DNA from: Betaproteobacteria bacterium HGW-Betaproteobacteria-2
Lineage (GTDB): Bacteria; Pseudomonadota; Gammaproteobacteria; Burkholderiales; Methylophilaceae
DNA: 11,521 nt
Assembly (NCBI GenBank): GCA_002842255.1
Contig: PHCM01000029.1
Location: forward strand, 1-11,521
Reading direction: 5' to 3'
The notes below the pieces were generated by a model. The model was not told the DNA's origin and did no database searches. It saw only the letters and a list, made by a program, of their open reading frames with translations. The position numbers and the translations under genes are program-made. Shown piece after piece: positions 1 through 7,200 of this stretch. The number at the start of each line of letters is the position of its first letter. Positions within the stretch are counted from its first letter, which is position 1.

Positions 1-393
1 CAGCTTGGAGCTGGAGCCGGTGACCTCGATCGTGTAGCTGCCATCTGCCACATCGATGATCCTGCCGCGGAAGATGTCGCACATCCGTTTCATTTCATCG
101 CGAAAAATGCCGGTTGCCTTGACCTTGACCAGCATCAGTTCGCGTTCGATATAACGCCCGTCATTCAGGTCGAGCACCTTGACCACATCGACCAGCTTGT
201 TGAGCTGTTTGATGATCTGCTCGATCACATCCTCTGATCCGGAAGTGACGATGGTCATGCGTGACAGCGTGGCATCTTCGGTGGGCGCCACGGTCAGAGA
301 TTCGATATTGTAGGCACGTGCCGAGAACAGGCCGGCGACACGTGATAGCGCGCCGGATTCGTTTTCCATCAGCAGCGAAATGATATGTTTCAT
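1..393 (-). CDS. ilvH: Acetolactate synthase small (regulatory) subunit, 3' end cut by window edge
   Basis: This is the regulatory subunit of acetolactate (acetohydroxyacid) synthase. It activates the catalytic subunit and carries valine feedback inhibition in branched-chain amino acid synthesis. I translated the minus strand from the ATG at 393. It begins MKHIISLLMENESGALSRV, close to E. coli IlvH, and the start of the visible part is an ACT domain (about residues 3-75). N11, G14 and N29, which line the valine site in E. coli IlvH, are all present, so feedback control is likely kept. The second domain follows and the frame is open to base 1, giving 131 codons. If the protein has the E. coli length of 163 residues, about 32 are missing. 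The start lies one base after the ilvB stop, with a GGGAG Shine-Dalgarno about 9 bases upstream inside the end of ilvB, so the two are co-transcribed and probably translationally coupled. Confidence 0.96.
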   Translation of the reverse strand, partial: MKHIISLLMENESGALSRVAGLFSARAYNIESLTVAPTEDATLSRMTIVTSGSEDVIEQIIKQLNKLVDVVKVLDLNDGRYIERELMLVKVKATGIFRDEMKRMCDIFRGRIIDVADGSYTIEVTGSSSKL

Positions 394-394
394 C

Positions 395-2128
395 TTATTC
401 TTCTCCCGCCAGAATCATTTCGGACAAGCCCTTGCCGTTCGGCACCATGGGGAATACGTTTTCTGTCTGGTCGGTGATGAAGTTCATGAAAACAAAGCGG
501 TCCTTCATGTCAAAGGCTTCTTTCAGCGCACCTTCCACGTCTGCCGGATTGACGATGTTCATGCCGACGTGACCGTAGGATTCGGCCAATTTGACGAAGT
601 CCGGCAGGCTGTCCATATAGGATTCCGAATAGCGGTTCTCATAAAAGAACTCCTGCCACTGGCGCACCATGCCGAGATAACGGTTGTTGAGCAGAATGAC
701 CTTGATCGGCAACCGGAACTGATGGCAGGTCGACAGTTCCTGGATATTCATCTGGATGCTGCCTTCTCCGGTGATGCAGGCGACCTGTGCCGTCGGGTTT
801 GCCAGTTGGCAACCCATGGCATATGGCAGGCCAACGCCCATGGTGCCGAGGCCACCTGAGTTGATCCAGCGACGTGGCTTGTCGAACTTGTAGTATTGCG
901 CCGCCCACATCTGGTGCTGACCGACGTCGGAAGTGACGTAGGCATCGCCCTTGGTGACTTCCCACAGTTTCTCGATGACGTATTGGGGCTTGATGACCTC
1001 GGTGCTGTTCTTGTAGACCAGCGATTTCTTTTCGCGCCAGGTATCGATCTGCTGCCACCATGATTTGATGTCGCCGGCATCCGGTGTCTTGGTCTCGGCG
1101 ATCAGCAGTTCGTTCATCTCGGTCAGCACGGATTTGACGTCACCGACGATGGGCACGTCGATCTTGACGCGCTTGGAGATGGAGGAAGGATCGACATCAA
1201 CATGGATGATGGTGCGGTCCTTGCTGAAGAAATGGCCGGGGTTGCCGATGACGCGGTCGTCAAAGCGTGCACCGACGGCGAGCAGCACGTCGCAGTTCTG
1301 CATCGCCATATTGGCTTCGTAGGTGCCGTGCATGCCAAGCATGCCAAGGAACTGGTTGTCTGTAGACGGATAGCCGCCCAGACCCATCAGCGTATTGGTG
1401 ACTGGGTAGCCGAGCTTGCGTGCAAACTGGATCAGTTCTTCAGCAGCATTGCCGAGAACGACGCCGCCGCCGGTGTAGATCATGGGGCGCTTGGCTTCCA
1501 GCAGCAGTTTGACGGCTTTCTTGATCTGTCCGGAATGGCCCTTGATGATGGGCGTGTAGGAACGCATCTCCACGCTGGCCGGATATTCGAACTTGGCAAA
1601 GTGTGCCGTGATGTCTTTCGGGATGTCGACAACCACAGGGCCGGGGCGGCCGGTGGCGGCGATATAGAAAGCCTTCTTGATAGTCGCGGCGATATCCTTG
1701 ACGTCCTTGACCAGGAAGTTGTGCTTGACGCATGGGCGCGTGATGCCGACCATGTCAACCTCCTGGAAGGCGTCCATGCCGATGGCTGGCGCTGGCACCT
1801 GGCCGCTGATCACGACCAGCGGGATGGAATCCATATAGGCCGTGGCTATGCCTGTGATCGCATTGGTAGCGCCGGGGCCGGAGGTGACCAGCGCTACGCC
1901 GACTTCTCCGGTGGCACGCGCGAAAGCGTCGGCTGCATGTACTGCAGCCTGTTCGTGACGCACCAGGATGTGTTTGAACGCATCCTGTTTGAAAATTTCG
2001 TCGTAGATGTGCAGAACCGCACCGCCGGGATAGCCAAAAACGAATTTGACTTTCTCTTCCTGTAGGCAACGAATGAGAATTTCAGCACCTGAAATCTGGT
2101 GAGAGTGTGGCGAGGTTCGGTCTTCCAT
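395..2128 (-). CDS. ilvB: Acetolactate synthase large (catalytic) subunit
   Basis: This thiamine-diphosphate enzyme joins two pyruvates to 2-acetolactate (valine/leucine), or pyruvate and 2-oxobutyrate to acetohydroxybutyrate (isoleucine). It is 577 residues, the usual length. The N-terminal pyrimidine-binding domain has FGYPGGAVLHIYDE (31-44), the catalytic glutamate E59 in RHEQAAVHAAD, and SGPGATN (83-89). A central FAD-binding domain follows, with GARFDDRVIG around 286-295. The C-terminal domain has the cofactor motif starting GEGSIQMN (454-461) and ending at NN (481-482), then YLGMVRQWQ. The usual GDG aspartate is glutamate here. I believe this is common in betaproteobacteria and not a defect. 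The chosen ATG at 2128 gives a short tail before SGAEILIRCLQ, where the family normally begins. No strong Shine-Dalgarno is visible. It is followed after one base by ilvH, so the holoenzyme is encoded as a unit. The symbol could equally be given as ilvI. Confidence 0.97.
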   Translation of the reverse strand: MEDRTSPHSHQISGAEILIRCLQEEKVKFVFGYPGGAVLHIYDEIFKQDAFKHILVRHEQAAVHAADAFARATGEVGVALVTSGPGATNAITGIATAYMDSIPLVVISGQVPAPAIGMDAFQEVDMVGITRPCVKHNFLVKDVKDIAATIKKAFYIAATGRPGPVVVDIPKDITAHFAKFEYPASVEMRSYTPIIKGHSGQIKKAVKLLLEAKRPMIYTGGGVVLGNAAEELIQFARKLGYPVTNTLMGLGGYPSTDNQFLGMLGMHGTYEANMAMQNCDVLLAVGARFDDRVIGNPGHFFSKDRTIIHVDVDPSSISKRVKIDVPIVGDVKSVLTEMNELLIAETKTPDAGDIKSWWQQIDTWREKKSLVYKNSTEVIKPQYVIEKLWEVTKGDAYVTSDVGQHQMWAAQYYKFDKPRRWINSGGLGTMGVGLPYAMGCQLANPTAQVACITGEGSIQMNIQELSTCHQFRLPIKVILLNNRYLGMVRQWQEFFYENRYSESYMDSLPDFVKLAESYGHVGMNIVNPADVEGALKEAFDMKDRFVFMNFITDQTENVFPMVPNGKGLSEMILAGEE

Positions 2129-2165
2129 ATAGTGCTTGTTTTTACTGAGGATTATTGAACCCTAA

Positions 2166-2194
2166 ACAGTAACTGCTTGCATGATTTTGGTCAA
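2166..2194 (-). promoter_or_regulatory. Candidate sigma70-type promoter for ilvBH
   Basis: On the minus strand, TTGACC (2194-2189) is followed after exactly 17 bases by TACTGT (2171-2166), a good -35 with a poor -10 (3 of 6 matches). The predicted transcript would start near 2159, about 30 bases ahead of the ilvB ATG. The 135-base gap after the upstream ATPase gene makes a separate ilv promoter reasonable. A weak alternative -10, AATAAT near 2156-2151, has no -35 at proper spacing. Not tested. Confidence 0.35.
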
Positions 2195-2218
2195 GGCTAA
2201 ATCCTTATGGAATCATGC
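2179..2218. repeat. Interrupted inverted repeat around the candidate ilvB -35 box
   Basis: GCATGATT at 2179-2186 and its exact reverse complement AATCATGC at 2211-2218 form a perfect 8-base inverted repeat with a 24-base centre. On the minus strand the centre holds a second, shorter pair, AAGG and CCTT, six bases apart. The candidate -35 TTGACC lies inside. It could be an operator for a dimeric regulator or an RNA stem from upstream transcription. No T-run follows, so it does not look like an intrinsic terminator. The repeat is plain to see; any function is inferred. Confidence 0.5.
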
Positions 2219-2263
2219 GGGAGGCGTATGGGTCAGCCGGGATGTGAAGTCGGTTTTTCCTGC

Positions 2264-4045
2264 CTAATCAAGGGGTGAGGGGGCGACCTTGAGCAATTCT
2301 TCGATCGTCGTGATGCCTGCCGCGACTTTCTCTGCGCCATTGATCATCAGTGGCACCATGCCTTCACGATGGGCAGTGGCGCGAATGGCAGCGAGATCTG
2401 CATTCTGTGCAATCAACTTCTTGATGGCGGGGCTGATGGTCAGCATCTCATAGATGCCGCTACGGCCGCGATAGCCTGTCATTCTGCATTCAAGGCAGCC
2501 GACTGCTTTCTGAATCTGGTTGGGTTTGGCGATTTTCCAGGGGCTGACCAATGCATCCCAAGTGGCTTGGTCGATGTCCGCCGATTCCTTGCAGTGCGGG
2601 CAAAGTGTCCGCACCAGGCGCTGCGCCATGATGCCGATCACGGTGGAGTTGATCAGGTAGAACGGGACATCCAGATCTAGCAGGCGGGTGATGGATGAAG
2701 GCGCGTCATTGGTGTGCAGGGTGGAGAGCACCAGGTGGCCGGTTAACGCAGCCTGGGTCGCCATCTCGGCAGTTTCGCCGTCGCGGATTTCGCCGACCAT
2801 GATGATGTCCGGATCCTGGCGCAACAGGGTGCGGATGCCGTCTGAAAAAGTCAGGTCGATGTTTTGCTGAACCTGCATTTGATTGAAGGCGGGTTCGACC
2901 ATTTCGATCGGGTCCTCTACTGTGCAGACATTGACTTCTTCGGTCGCCAATTGCTTCAGTGTCGAATAGAGAGTCGTAGTTTTACCGGAGCCGGTGGGGC
3001 CGGTGACCAGGATGATGCCGTTCGGATTGGCAGTCCATTCCTTCCACAGTGCATCCTGTGCCTTGGAGAAGCCCAGCTGGATGAAGTCCTTGACCAGATT
3101 TTCCGGTGTGAAGATACGCATGACCAGTTTTTCGCCGAAAGCGGTGGGCATGGTCGACAGCCGCAATTCGATTTCCTGGCCTTCTGCCGACAGCGTCTTG
3201 ATGCGACCGTCCTGCGGCCGGCGTTTTTCTACCATATCCATGCGACCGAGCAGTTTGATGCGGCTGGTGATGGCATTCATGATGGTGGAGGGCAGTTGGT
3301 AAACCTGATGCAGGATGCCGTCGATGCGGAAGCGGATGAGGCCGATGTTGCGGCGCGGTTCCAGATGGATGTCGCTGGCGCGCTGTTCGAAAGCATATTT
3401 GAACAGCCAGTCGACGATGTTGACGATATGCTGCTCGTTGGCGTCCAGGTTCTTGCTGTTGCCGAGTTCGACCAGTTGTTCGAAATTCTGCACGCCGACG
3501 ATCTGACCGGCTTTTGCGCTACTGGCCAGATTGATGGAGTTGGCGAGGTTGTAGATTTCCGGCAGATAGCGGTTGATTTCGAGCGGATTGGTGACAACCA
3601 GCTTGATCTTCATGCCTAGTACACGCTCCAGATCAGGCACCCATTCGGTCTGGAAAGGTTCTGCTGTGGCGATGGTCGCTACATTGCCCTGCACCTTGAC
3701 CGGCATGATTTTCAGGCGTTCGGCATAGGCTTTGGAGACGATCTGGGCGACCGAACCGAAATCGAGCTTGAGCGGGTCAACATGGTAGTAATCGAGTCCG
3801 GCGCGGCCAGCCAGCCAGACGGTCAATGACTCGACGGTCAGTGGCTTGTTTTCTGCTGCCAGGTTCTTCCATTGTTGCTCGCCCACAACGACCAGTGGAT
3901 GCAGGTTGGAGCGGTCGAGTTTGCGGTCCTTGTAGAGTTTCTCCGCCTGGGATTTTTCGACCATGCCGTCGTTCACTAGCATGCGCAGTGCATCGCCTAG
4001 TGTCAGGCGACCTTGCAATGTGATGATGGTGTTCGCTTTGGCCAT
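2264..4045 (-). CDS. GspE/PulE/PilB-family secretion or type IV pilus assembly ATPase
   Basis: This is a cytoplasmic hexameric ATPase of the type II secretion/type IV pilus family, which drives assembly of pilin-like fibres through an inner-membrane platform protein. It is 593 residues. Residues 13-40 resemble the first MshEN repeat (LTLGDALRMLVNDGMVEKSQ), and about 65-165 form the T2SSE N-terminal fold. The linker ASDIHLEPR (223-231) leads to the motor: Walker A GPTGSGKTT (349-357), Asp box VEDPIE (376-381), Walker B with DPDIIMVGEIRDGETA (411-426) and His box TGHLVLSTLHTNDA (435-448). Two cysteine pairs, C482/C485 and C517/C520, make the zinc motif typical of GspE/PilB and absent from PilT. 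All catalytic elements are intact. It sits 8 bases after nadC, with AAGG overlapping the nadC stop. No platform, prepilin or peptidase gene is in view, so pilus versus secretion cannot be decided. Confidence 0.93.
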   Translation of the reverse strand: MAKANTIITLQGRLTLGDALRMLVNDGMVEKSQAEKLYKDRKLDRSNLHPLVVVGEQQWKNLAAENKPLTVESLTVWLAGRAGLDYYHVDPLKLDFGSVAQIVSKAYAERLKIMPVKVQGNVATIATAEPFQTEWVPDLERVLGMKIKLVVTNPLEINRYLPEIYNLANSINLASSAKAGQIVGVQNFEQLVELGNSKNLDANEQHIVNIVDWLFKYAFEQRASDIHLEPRRNIGLIRFRIDGILHQVYQLPSTIMNAITSRIKLLGRMDMVEKRRPQDGRIKTLSAEGQEIELRLSTMPTAFGEKLVMRIFTPENLVKDFIQLGFSKAQDALWKEWTANPNGIILVTGPTGSGKTTTLYSTLKQLATEEVNVCTVEDPIEMVEPAFNQMQVQQNIDLTFSDGIRTLLRQDPDIIMVGEIRDGETAEMATQAALTGHLVLSTLHTNDAPSSITRLLDLDVPFYLINSTVIGIMAQRLVRTLCPHCKESADIDQATWDALVSPWKIAKPNQIQKAVGCLECRMTGYRGRSGIYEMLTISPAIKKLIAQNADLAAIRATAHREGMVPLMINGAEKVAAGITTIEELLKVAPSPLD

Positions 4046-4056
4046 GCGCTACCTTA
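4046..4056 (-). promoter_or_regulatory. Shine-Dalgarno of the GspE-like gene overlapping the nadC stop codon
   Basis: On the minus strand the nadC stop TAA (4056-4054) is part of TAAGGT. Its AAGG (4055-4052) sits 6 bases before the ATG at 4045. This supports that start and suggests that ribosomes finishing nadC re-initiate on the ATPase gene. Confidence 0.65.
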
Positions 4057-4947
4057 CTCGAAACGCATGGAGAGGTCGATAGCCCGCAGGTCCTTGGTCA
4101 GATGACCTATCGAGATGCGGTCGACGCCGGTCAGAGCAACCGTGCGTACGTTATCGATGCTGATGCCGCCCGACGCTTCAAGGATGGCGCGGCCCTGGTT
4201 GATTTTGACCGCTTCCGCCATGTCCGAGTGACTGAAGTTGTCCAGCAGTATGGAAGTCGCGCCGGCTTCCAGCGCGGTTTGCATGTCCTGCAGGTTTTCG
4301 ACTTCGATCTGGATAGCGATGCCGTTGCCGATCTGCGCGGCCTTCGCCAGTGCTTGTGCAATGCCGCCGGCGGCAGCGATATGGTTTTCCTTGATCAGGA
4401 TGCCGTCATACAGGCCCAGCCGTTGATTCTGGCCGCCGCCTACCAGCACGGCGTATTTCTGTGCAAGCCTGAGTCCGGGCAGGGTTTTGCGCGTGTCGAG
4501 GATGGCGCAGTGGCAACTCTTGACGGCATCGACGAATTTGCGGGTTTCGGTTGCAGTGGCTGATAGCGTCTGCAGGAAGTTCAGTGCGCAGCGCTCGGCG
4601 CTCAACATGGCGCGGGCATGACCGGAAATACTGACCAGTTGCTGTCCTGGTAGGACAGTGTCGCCTTCGCTGACTTGCCAGTCGATCTGAATGCCGGGGT
4701 CCAGTTGCGTGAAGCAGGTTTGTGCCCAGGGTAGGCCGCAGACCACGGCCTGCTCGCGACTGATGATGCTGGCACGGGCGCGTTGTTCTGCTGGAATCAG
4801 CTTTGCCGTATGGTCGCCGGAGAAATCGGTAGAACCAATATCCTCGTGCAATGCTCCAAGCACATTATCCAGCATGGCCTGTTGCAATCGCTGCAAATTG
4901 GCACCTGTCATGCGAGCGTGAAATAAGGAAGGATTCATGAATTCCAT
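4054..4947 (-). CDS. nadC: Nicotinate-nucleotide pyrophosphorylase (quinolinate phosphoribosyltransferase)
   Basis: This cytosolic enzyme converts quinolinate and PRPP to nicotinate mononucleotide, CO2 and pyrophosphate in de novo NAD synthesis. It is 297 residues, the normal length. An N-terminal open-faced sandwich (about 26-135, 280-297) includes AERCALNFLQTLS around 117-129. A type II barrel carries the substrate residues: DTRKTLPGLR (151-160), GGGQNQRLGLYD (170-181), IKENHI (185-190), EVEN (215-218), LLDN (234-237), EASGG (257-261) and SIGHLTK (279-285). NQR instead of NHR is, to my knowledge, common in betaproteobacteria. The start is uncertain: ATG at 4947 matches E. coli NadC length, but a TATAAT overlaps it (4951-4946). 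ATG 4938 (residue 4) or 4911 (residue 13) are alternatives, and none has a strong Shine-Dalgarno. It is the first gene before the GspE-like ATPase. Confidence 0.95.
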   Translation of the reverse strand: MEFMNPSLFHARMTGANLQRLQQAMLDNVLGALHEDIGSTDFSGDHTAKLIPAEQRARASIISREQAVVCGLPWAQTCFTQLDPGIQIDWQVSEGDTVLPGQQLVSISGHARAMLSAERCALNFLQTLSATATETRKFVDAVKSCHCAILDTRKTLPGLRLAQKYAVLVGGGQNQRLGLYDGILIKENHIAAAGGIAQALAKAAQIGNGIAIQIEVENLQDMQTALEAGATSILLDNFSHSDMAEAVKINQGRAILEASGGISIDNVRTVALTGVDRISIGHLTKDLRAIDLSMRFE

Positions 4948-4954
4948 TATAATG
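4945..4954. promoter_or_regulatory. Palindromic TATAAT (-10-like) element at the nadC start
   Basis: CATTATAATG is a perfect 10-base palindrome, so a consensus TATAAT reads on both strands. On the minus strand it is at 4951-4946 and overlaps the first nadC ATG. On the plus strand it is at 4948-4953, ahead of the glutathione S-transferase gene. No good -35 lies at 16-18 bases on either side; the nearest minus-strand one, TTGAAT (4978-4973), is 21 bases away. It may therefore be a weak or activator-dependent promoter, or chance. Confidence 0.35.
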
Positions 4955-4966
4955 CAGGCCTGTACT

Positions 4967-4994
4967 TACCGTATTCAATTACCCGTATTCAATT
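4967..4994. repeat. Two-copy 14-base tandem repeat between divergent nadC and GST genes
   Basis: CCGTATTCAATT occurs twice in tandem at a 14-base period (4969-4980 and 4983-4994), and each copy is followed by A. It lies in the 68-base divergent spacer, upstream of the nadC -10-like element and 21 bases before the GST start. It could be a paired operator site or a small local duplication. No known binding motif was recognised. Confidence 0.6.
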
Positions 4995-5015
4995 AACTGA
5001 CGATATCCGCCAATC

Positions 5016-5627
5016 ATGAAGCTACTCTATTCCCTTACCAGTCCCTATGCCAGAAAAGTGCGCGTGGTCGCCGCGGAAAAGCGCATCGAGATCGAGATGT
5101 TGAAAGTGGCATTGGCGGATCCGGACTGTCCGGTCATAAATCACAATCCACTGGGCAAGATTCCGGTGCTGATTCTGGACGATGGTGAAAGCCTGTTTGA
5201 TTCGCGCGTGATCGTCGAGTATCTGGACAACCGTACGCCACTGGCCCGGCTGATTCCGCAGGAACACTCGGCAAAAATCTGGGTACGACGCTGGGAGGCG
5301 CTGGCAGACGGTGTTTGCGATGCGGCGATTCTTGCCAGACAGGAAGCGGCGCGTCCGGAAAATTTGCGTGACGCGGCGGTGATTGAGAAGCAGATGGGCA
5401 AGGTGACGCGTGGCCTGACCCAGTTGAATGCAGAGTTGGGCGAGAACAAGTGGTGTGTCGACGATACTTTCAGTCTGGCTGACATTGCGCTCGGCTGCCT
5501 GCTGGGCTGGCTCGATCTGCGTTACTCCGACATGGGCTGGCGCGATGCCTATCCCAACCTGGCACGGCATTTCGAGGAGATGATGAAACGGTCCTCGTTC
5601 AGCGAGACCGTACCGCCGGCAAACTGA
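5016..5627 (+). CDS. Glutathione S-transferase family protein (YibF-like)
   Basis: This is a soluble glutathione S-transferase-fold protein of 203 residues whose substrate is unknown. The N-terminal thioredoxin-like domain (1 to about 78) has LTSPYARKVR (7-16), with S9 in the usual catalytic Ser/Cys position. It also has NPLGKIPVL (44-52) with the cis-proline P50, and FDSRVIVEYL (61-70) for glutathione gamma-glutamyl contacts. The helical C-terminal domain contains WEALADGVCDA (93-103) and QEAARP (109-114), which closely resemble E. coli YibF. It also has the N-capping motif SLADIALG (153-160). The ATG at 5016 is where the family starts. No clear Shine-Dalgarno is present. It is a single gene, divergent from nadC and convergent with mnmA. 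The YibF link is from recalled sequence, so I give no symbol. Confidence 0.92.
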   Translation: MKLLYSLTSPYARKVRVVAAEKRIEIEMLKVALADPDCPVINHNPLGKIPVLILDDGESLFDSRVIVEYLDNRTPLARLIPQEHSAKIWVRRWEALADGVCDAAILARQEAARPENLRDAAVIEKQMGKVTRGLTQLNAELGENKWCVDDTFSLADIALGCLLGWLDLRYSDMGWRDAYPNLARHFEEMMKRSSFSETVPPAN

Positions 5628-5646
5628 GCGAATGGTCGAACACTTC

Positions 5647-5666
5647 GCACCTGAAGAATCAGGCGC
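5647..5666. terminator. Weak hairpin between convergent GST and mnmA genes
   Basis: CCTGA (5650-5654), loop AGAA and TCAGG (5659-5663) form a 5-base stem, extended by GC pairs past one A/C mismatch. It fills the 47-base convergent gap, a natural place for shared termination, but neither side has a T-run. A bidirectional terminator is only a possibility. Confidence 0.3.
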
Positions 5667-5674
5667 GACGGTAA

Positions 5675-6760
5675 TCAGATGGCGCGGGTGATGATGCCGC
5701 CGCCGAGGCAGACATTGCTTTCGTAGATCACCACCGATTGCCCCGGGGTCACTGCCCACTGCGGCTGACCGAAACGCACTTCCACTTCATCCCCCTCAAG
5801 ACGATCGATCTCGCAAGGCGCATCCGGTTGGCGATAGCGCGTCTTGGCGGCATAGACCCAGTGCGTTTCCGGGTTGCTGCCAGCGATCCAGTGCAGCTGG
5901 CTGGCAACCAGTCCATCGTTGAGTAGCAATGGATGTTCATGGCCCTGCACCACAATCAGCACGTTTTTCTCCATATCCTTGCCGGCAACAAACCACGGCT
6001 CACCATTGCTGGTGCGTGAGCCGCCGATGCCCAAGCCCTGGCGTTGACCGATGGTGTAATACATCAGGCCGTCATGCTGGCCGACCACTTTGCCATCGGG
6101 TGTCTGCATCTCGCCGGGTTCGCGCGGCAGATAGCGGTTGAGGAATTCGCGGAACGGACGTTCGCCGATGAAGCAGATGCCGGTGGAATCCTTTTTTTCG
6201 CTGGTCGGCAGTTGCGCCTGTCGGGCGATATCGCGGATCTCGCGCTTCAGCAGGTGGCCGAGCGGGAACAGGGTTTTTGACAGCTGCGCCTGATTCAGGC
6301 GGTAAAGAAAATAGCTTTGATCCTTGCTGCCGTCTTCGCCCTTCATCAACTGGAATAGGCCGTCCTTTTCCCGCACTTGGGCGTAATGGCCGGTGGCGAT
6401 GAGGTCGGCTCCCAGGCCCATGGCATGATCAAGAAAAGCCTTGAACTTGATTTCGGCATTGCACAGGATATCCGGGTTCGGCGTGCGGCCAGCCTGGTAC
6501 TCCTGCAGAAAATTGGCGAACACGCGGTCCTTGTATTCCTTGCTGAAATTGACCGCTTCGATCTCGATGCCGATCTTGTCGGCGACCGAGACGGCATCGA
6601 TCAGGTCCTGTTTGGATGAGCAGTATTCATCGGTATCGTCATCTTCCCAGTTCTTCATGAACAGGCCGACGACTTCATAGCCCTGTTGCTTCAGCAGCAA
6701 GGCCGCTACGGATGAATCGACTCCGCCGGACATGCCGACTACTACGCGTTTGGTTTTCAT
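5675..6760 (-). CDS. mnmA: tRNA-specific 2-thiouridylase MnmA
   Basis: MnmA adenylates and thiolates U34 in tRNA-Lys, -Glu and -Gln (s2U34), taking sulfur from an IscS/Tus relay. It acts in the cytoplasm and matters for accurate decoding. It is 361 residues, normal for the family. The ATP-binding PP-loop is [12 protein letters not shown] (9-20). The catalytic aspartate and cysteine are D97 and C100 in [12 protein letters not shown]. The second cysteine, which forms the persulfide, is C196 in [17 protein letters not shown] (121-127) and KDQSYFL (146-152) contact tRNA/ATP, and the C-terminal beta-barrel ends in [11 protein letters not shown]. The ATG at 6760 overlaps the nudJ stop as ATGA, and the protein starts right at the family's [11 protein letters not shown]. 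There is no Shine-Dalgarno of its own, which fits coupling to nudJ. Confidence 0.98.
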   Translation of the reverse strand: MKTKRVVVGMSGGVDSSVAALLLKQQGYEVVGLFMKNWEDDDTDEYCSSKQDLIDAVSVADKIGIEIEAVNFSKEYKDRVFANFLQEYQAGRTPNPDILCNAEIKFKAFLDHAMGLGADLIATGHYAQVREKDGLFQLMKGEDGSKDQSYFLYRLNQAQLSKTLFPLGHLLKREIRDIARQAQLPTSEKKDSTGICFIGERPFREFLNRYLPREPGEMQTPDGKVVGQHDGLMYYTIGQRQGLGIGGSRTSNGEPWFVAGKDMEKNVLIVVQGHEHPLLLNDGLVASQLHWIAGSNPETHWVYAAKTRYRQPDAPCEIDRLEGDEVEVRFGQPQWAVTPGQSVVIYESNVCLGGGIITRAI

Positions 6761-7200
6761 AGGTGTGTCAATACGCTCAATGGAAAACGTTGTCCTGCCA
6801 GATAATGTTCAATGCACGTCAGCACCTGCGGGCTTCTGTGTATCGCCTGTGTTGCACGAATCTCGTCGGCACTCATCCAGACTGCACGCAAAATGCCGTC
6901 ATCCAGTTTTTGTGCCGGTCTGTGGTTGTTTGCATGACCGATGAAAGCGAAGCGCAGATAGGTGAGGTCTTTGCCCGGGTGGCGCCAGTGATAGACACCA
7001 AGCAGGTATTCTGGCGTAAAGTCGTAAGCGGTTTCTTCACTGGTTTCGCGAATGGCCGCTTCGATCAGCGTTTCACCTTTTTCCAGATGCCCGGCCGGCT
7101 GATTGAGCCGGATACCGTCAGTCGTTTCTTCTTCCACCAGCAGAAACCTGCCATCCTGTTCGATGACGGCGGCTACGGTGGTGTTGGGTTTCCAGATCAT
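6757..7200 (-). CDS. nudJ: NudJ-type Nudix hydrolase (phosphatase)
   Basis: This is a small soluble Nudix enzyme of 147 residues. E. coli NudJ (YmfB) hydrolyses HMP-pyrophosphate and nucleoside tri-/diphosphates; the substrate here is inferred. The start [13 protein letters not shown] aligns with E. coli MFKPHVTVACVV, so I chose the ATG at 7200 although the frame stays open upstream through marC. NQPAGHLE (33-40) precedes the Nudix box: G37, E43, R51, E52, E55 and E56, the metal-binding glutamates, are present. The Gly near the end of the box is A58. The C-terminus YLAGQRFPL resembles E. coli YQSGQRYPL. It overlaps mnmA by 4 bases, and nudJ also precedes mnmA in E. coli, an old linkage. The closest upstream gene, marC, ends 47 bases before. 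Confidence 0.93.
   Translation of the reverse strand: MIWKPNTTVAAVIEQDGRFLLVEEETTDGIRLNQPAGHLEKGETLIEAAIRETSEETAYDFTPEYLLGVYHWRHPGKDLTYLRFAFIGHANNHRPAQKLDDGILRAVWMSADEIRATQAIHRSPQVLTCIEHYLAGQRFPLSVLTHL

Noticed and set aside
1202..2065. Long plus-strand open frame opposite ilvB
   Set aside because: It lies wholly antisense to a clear catalytic subunit, has no recognisable domain, and its composition is that of a reverse-complement shadow in GC-rich DNA.
2129..2200. Possible ilv leader peptide (six-codon MQAVTV frame on the minus strand)
   Set aside because: Too short, not rich in Ile/Leu, and located upstream of the predicted transcript start; no terminator/antiterminator pair follows.
2864..3619. 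251-codon plus-strand frame opposite the ATPase gene
   Set aside because: It mirrors conserved GspE sequence and has no family resemblance or supporting ribosome site.
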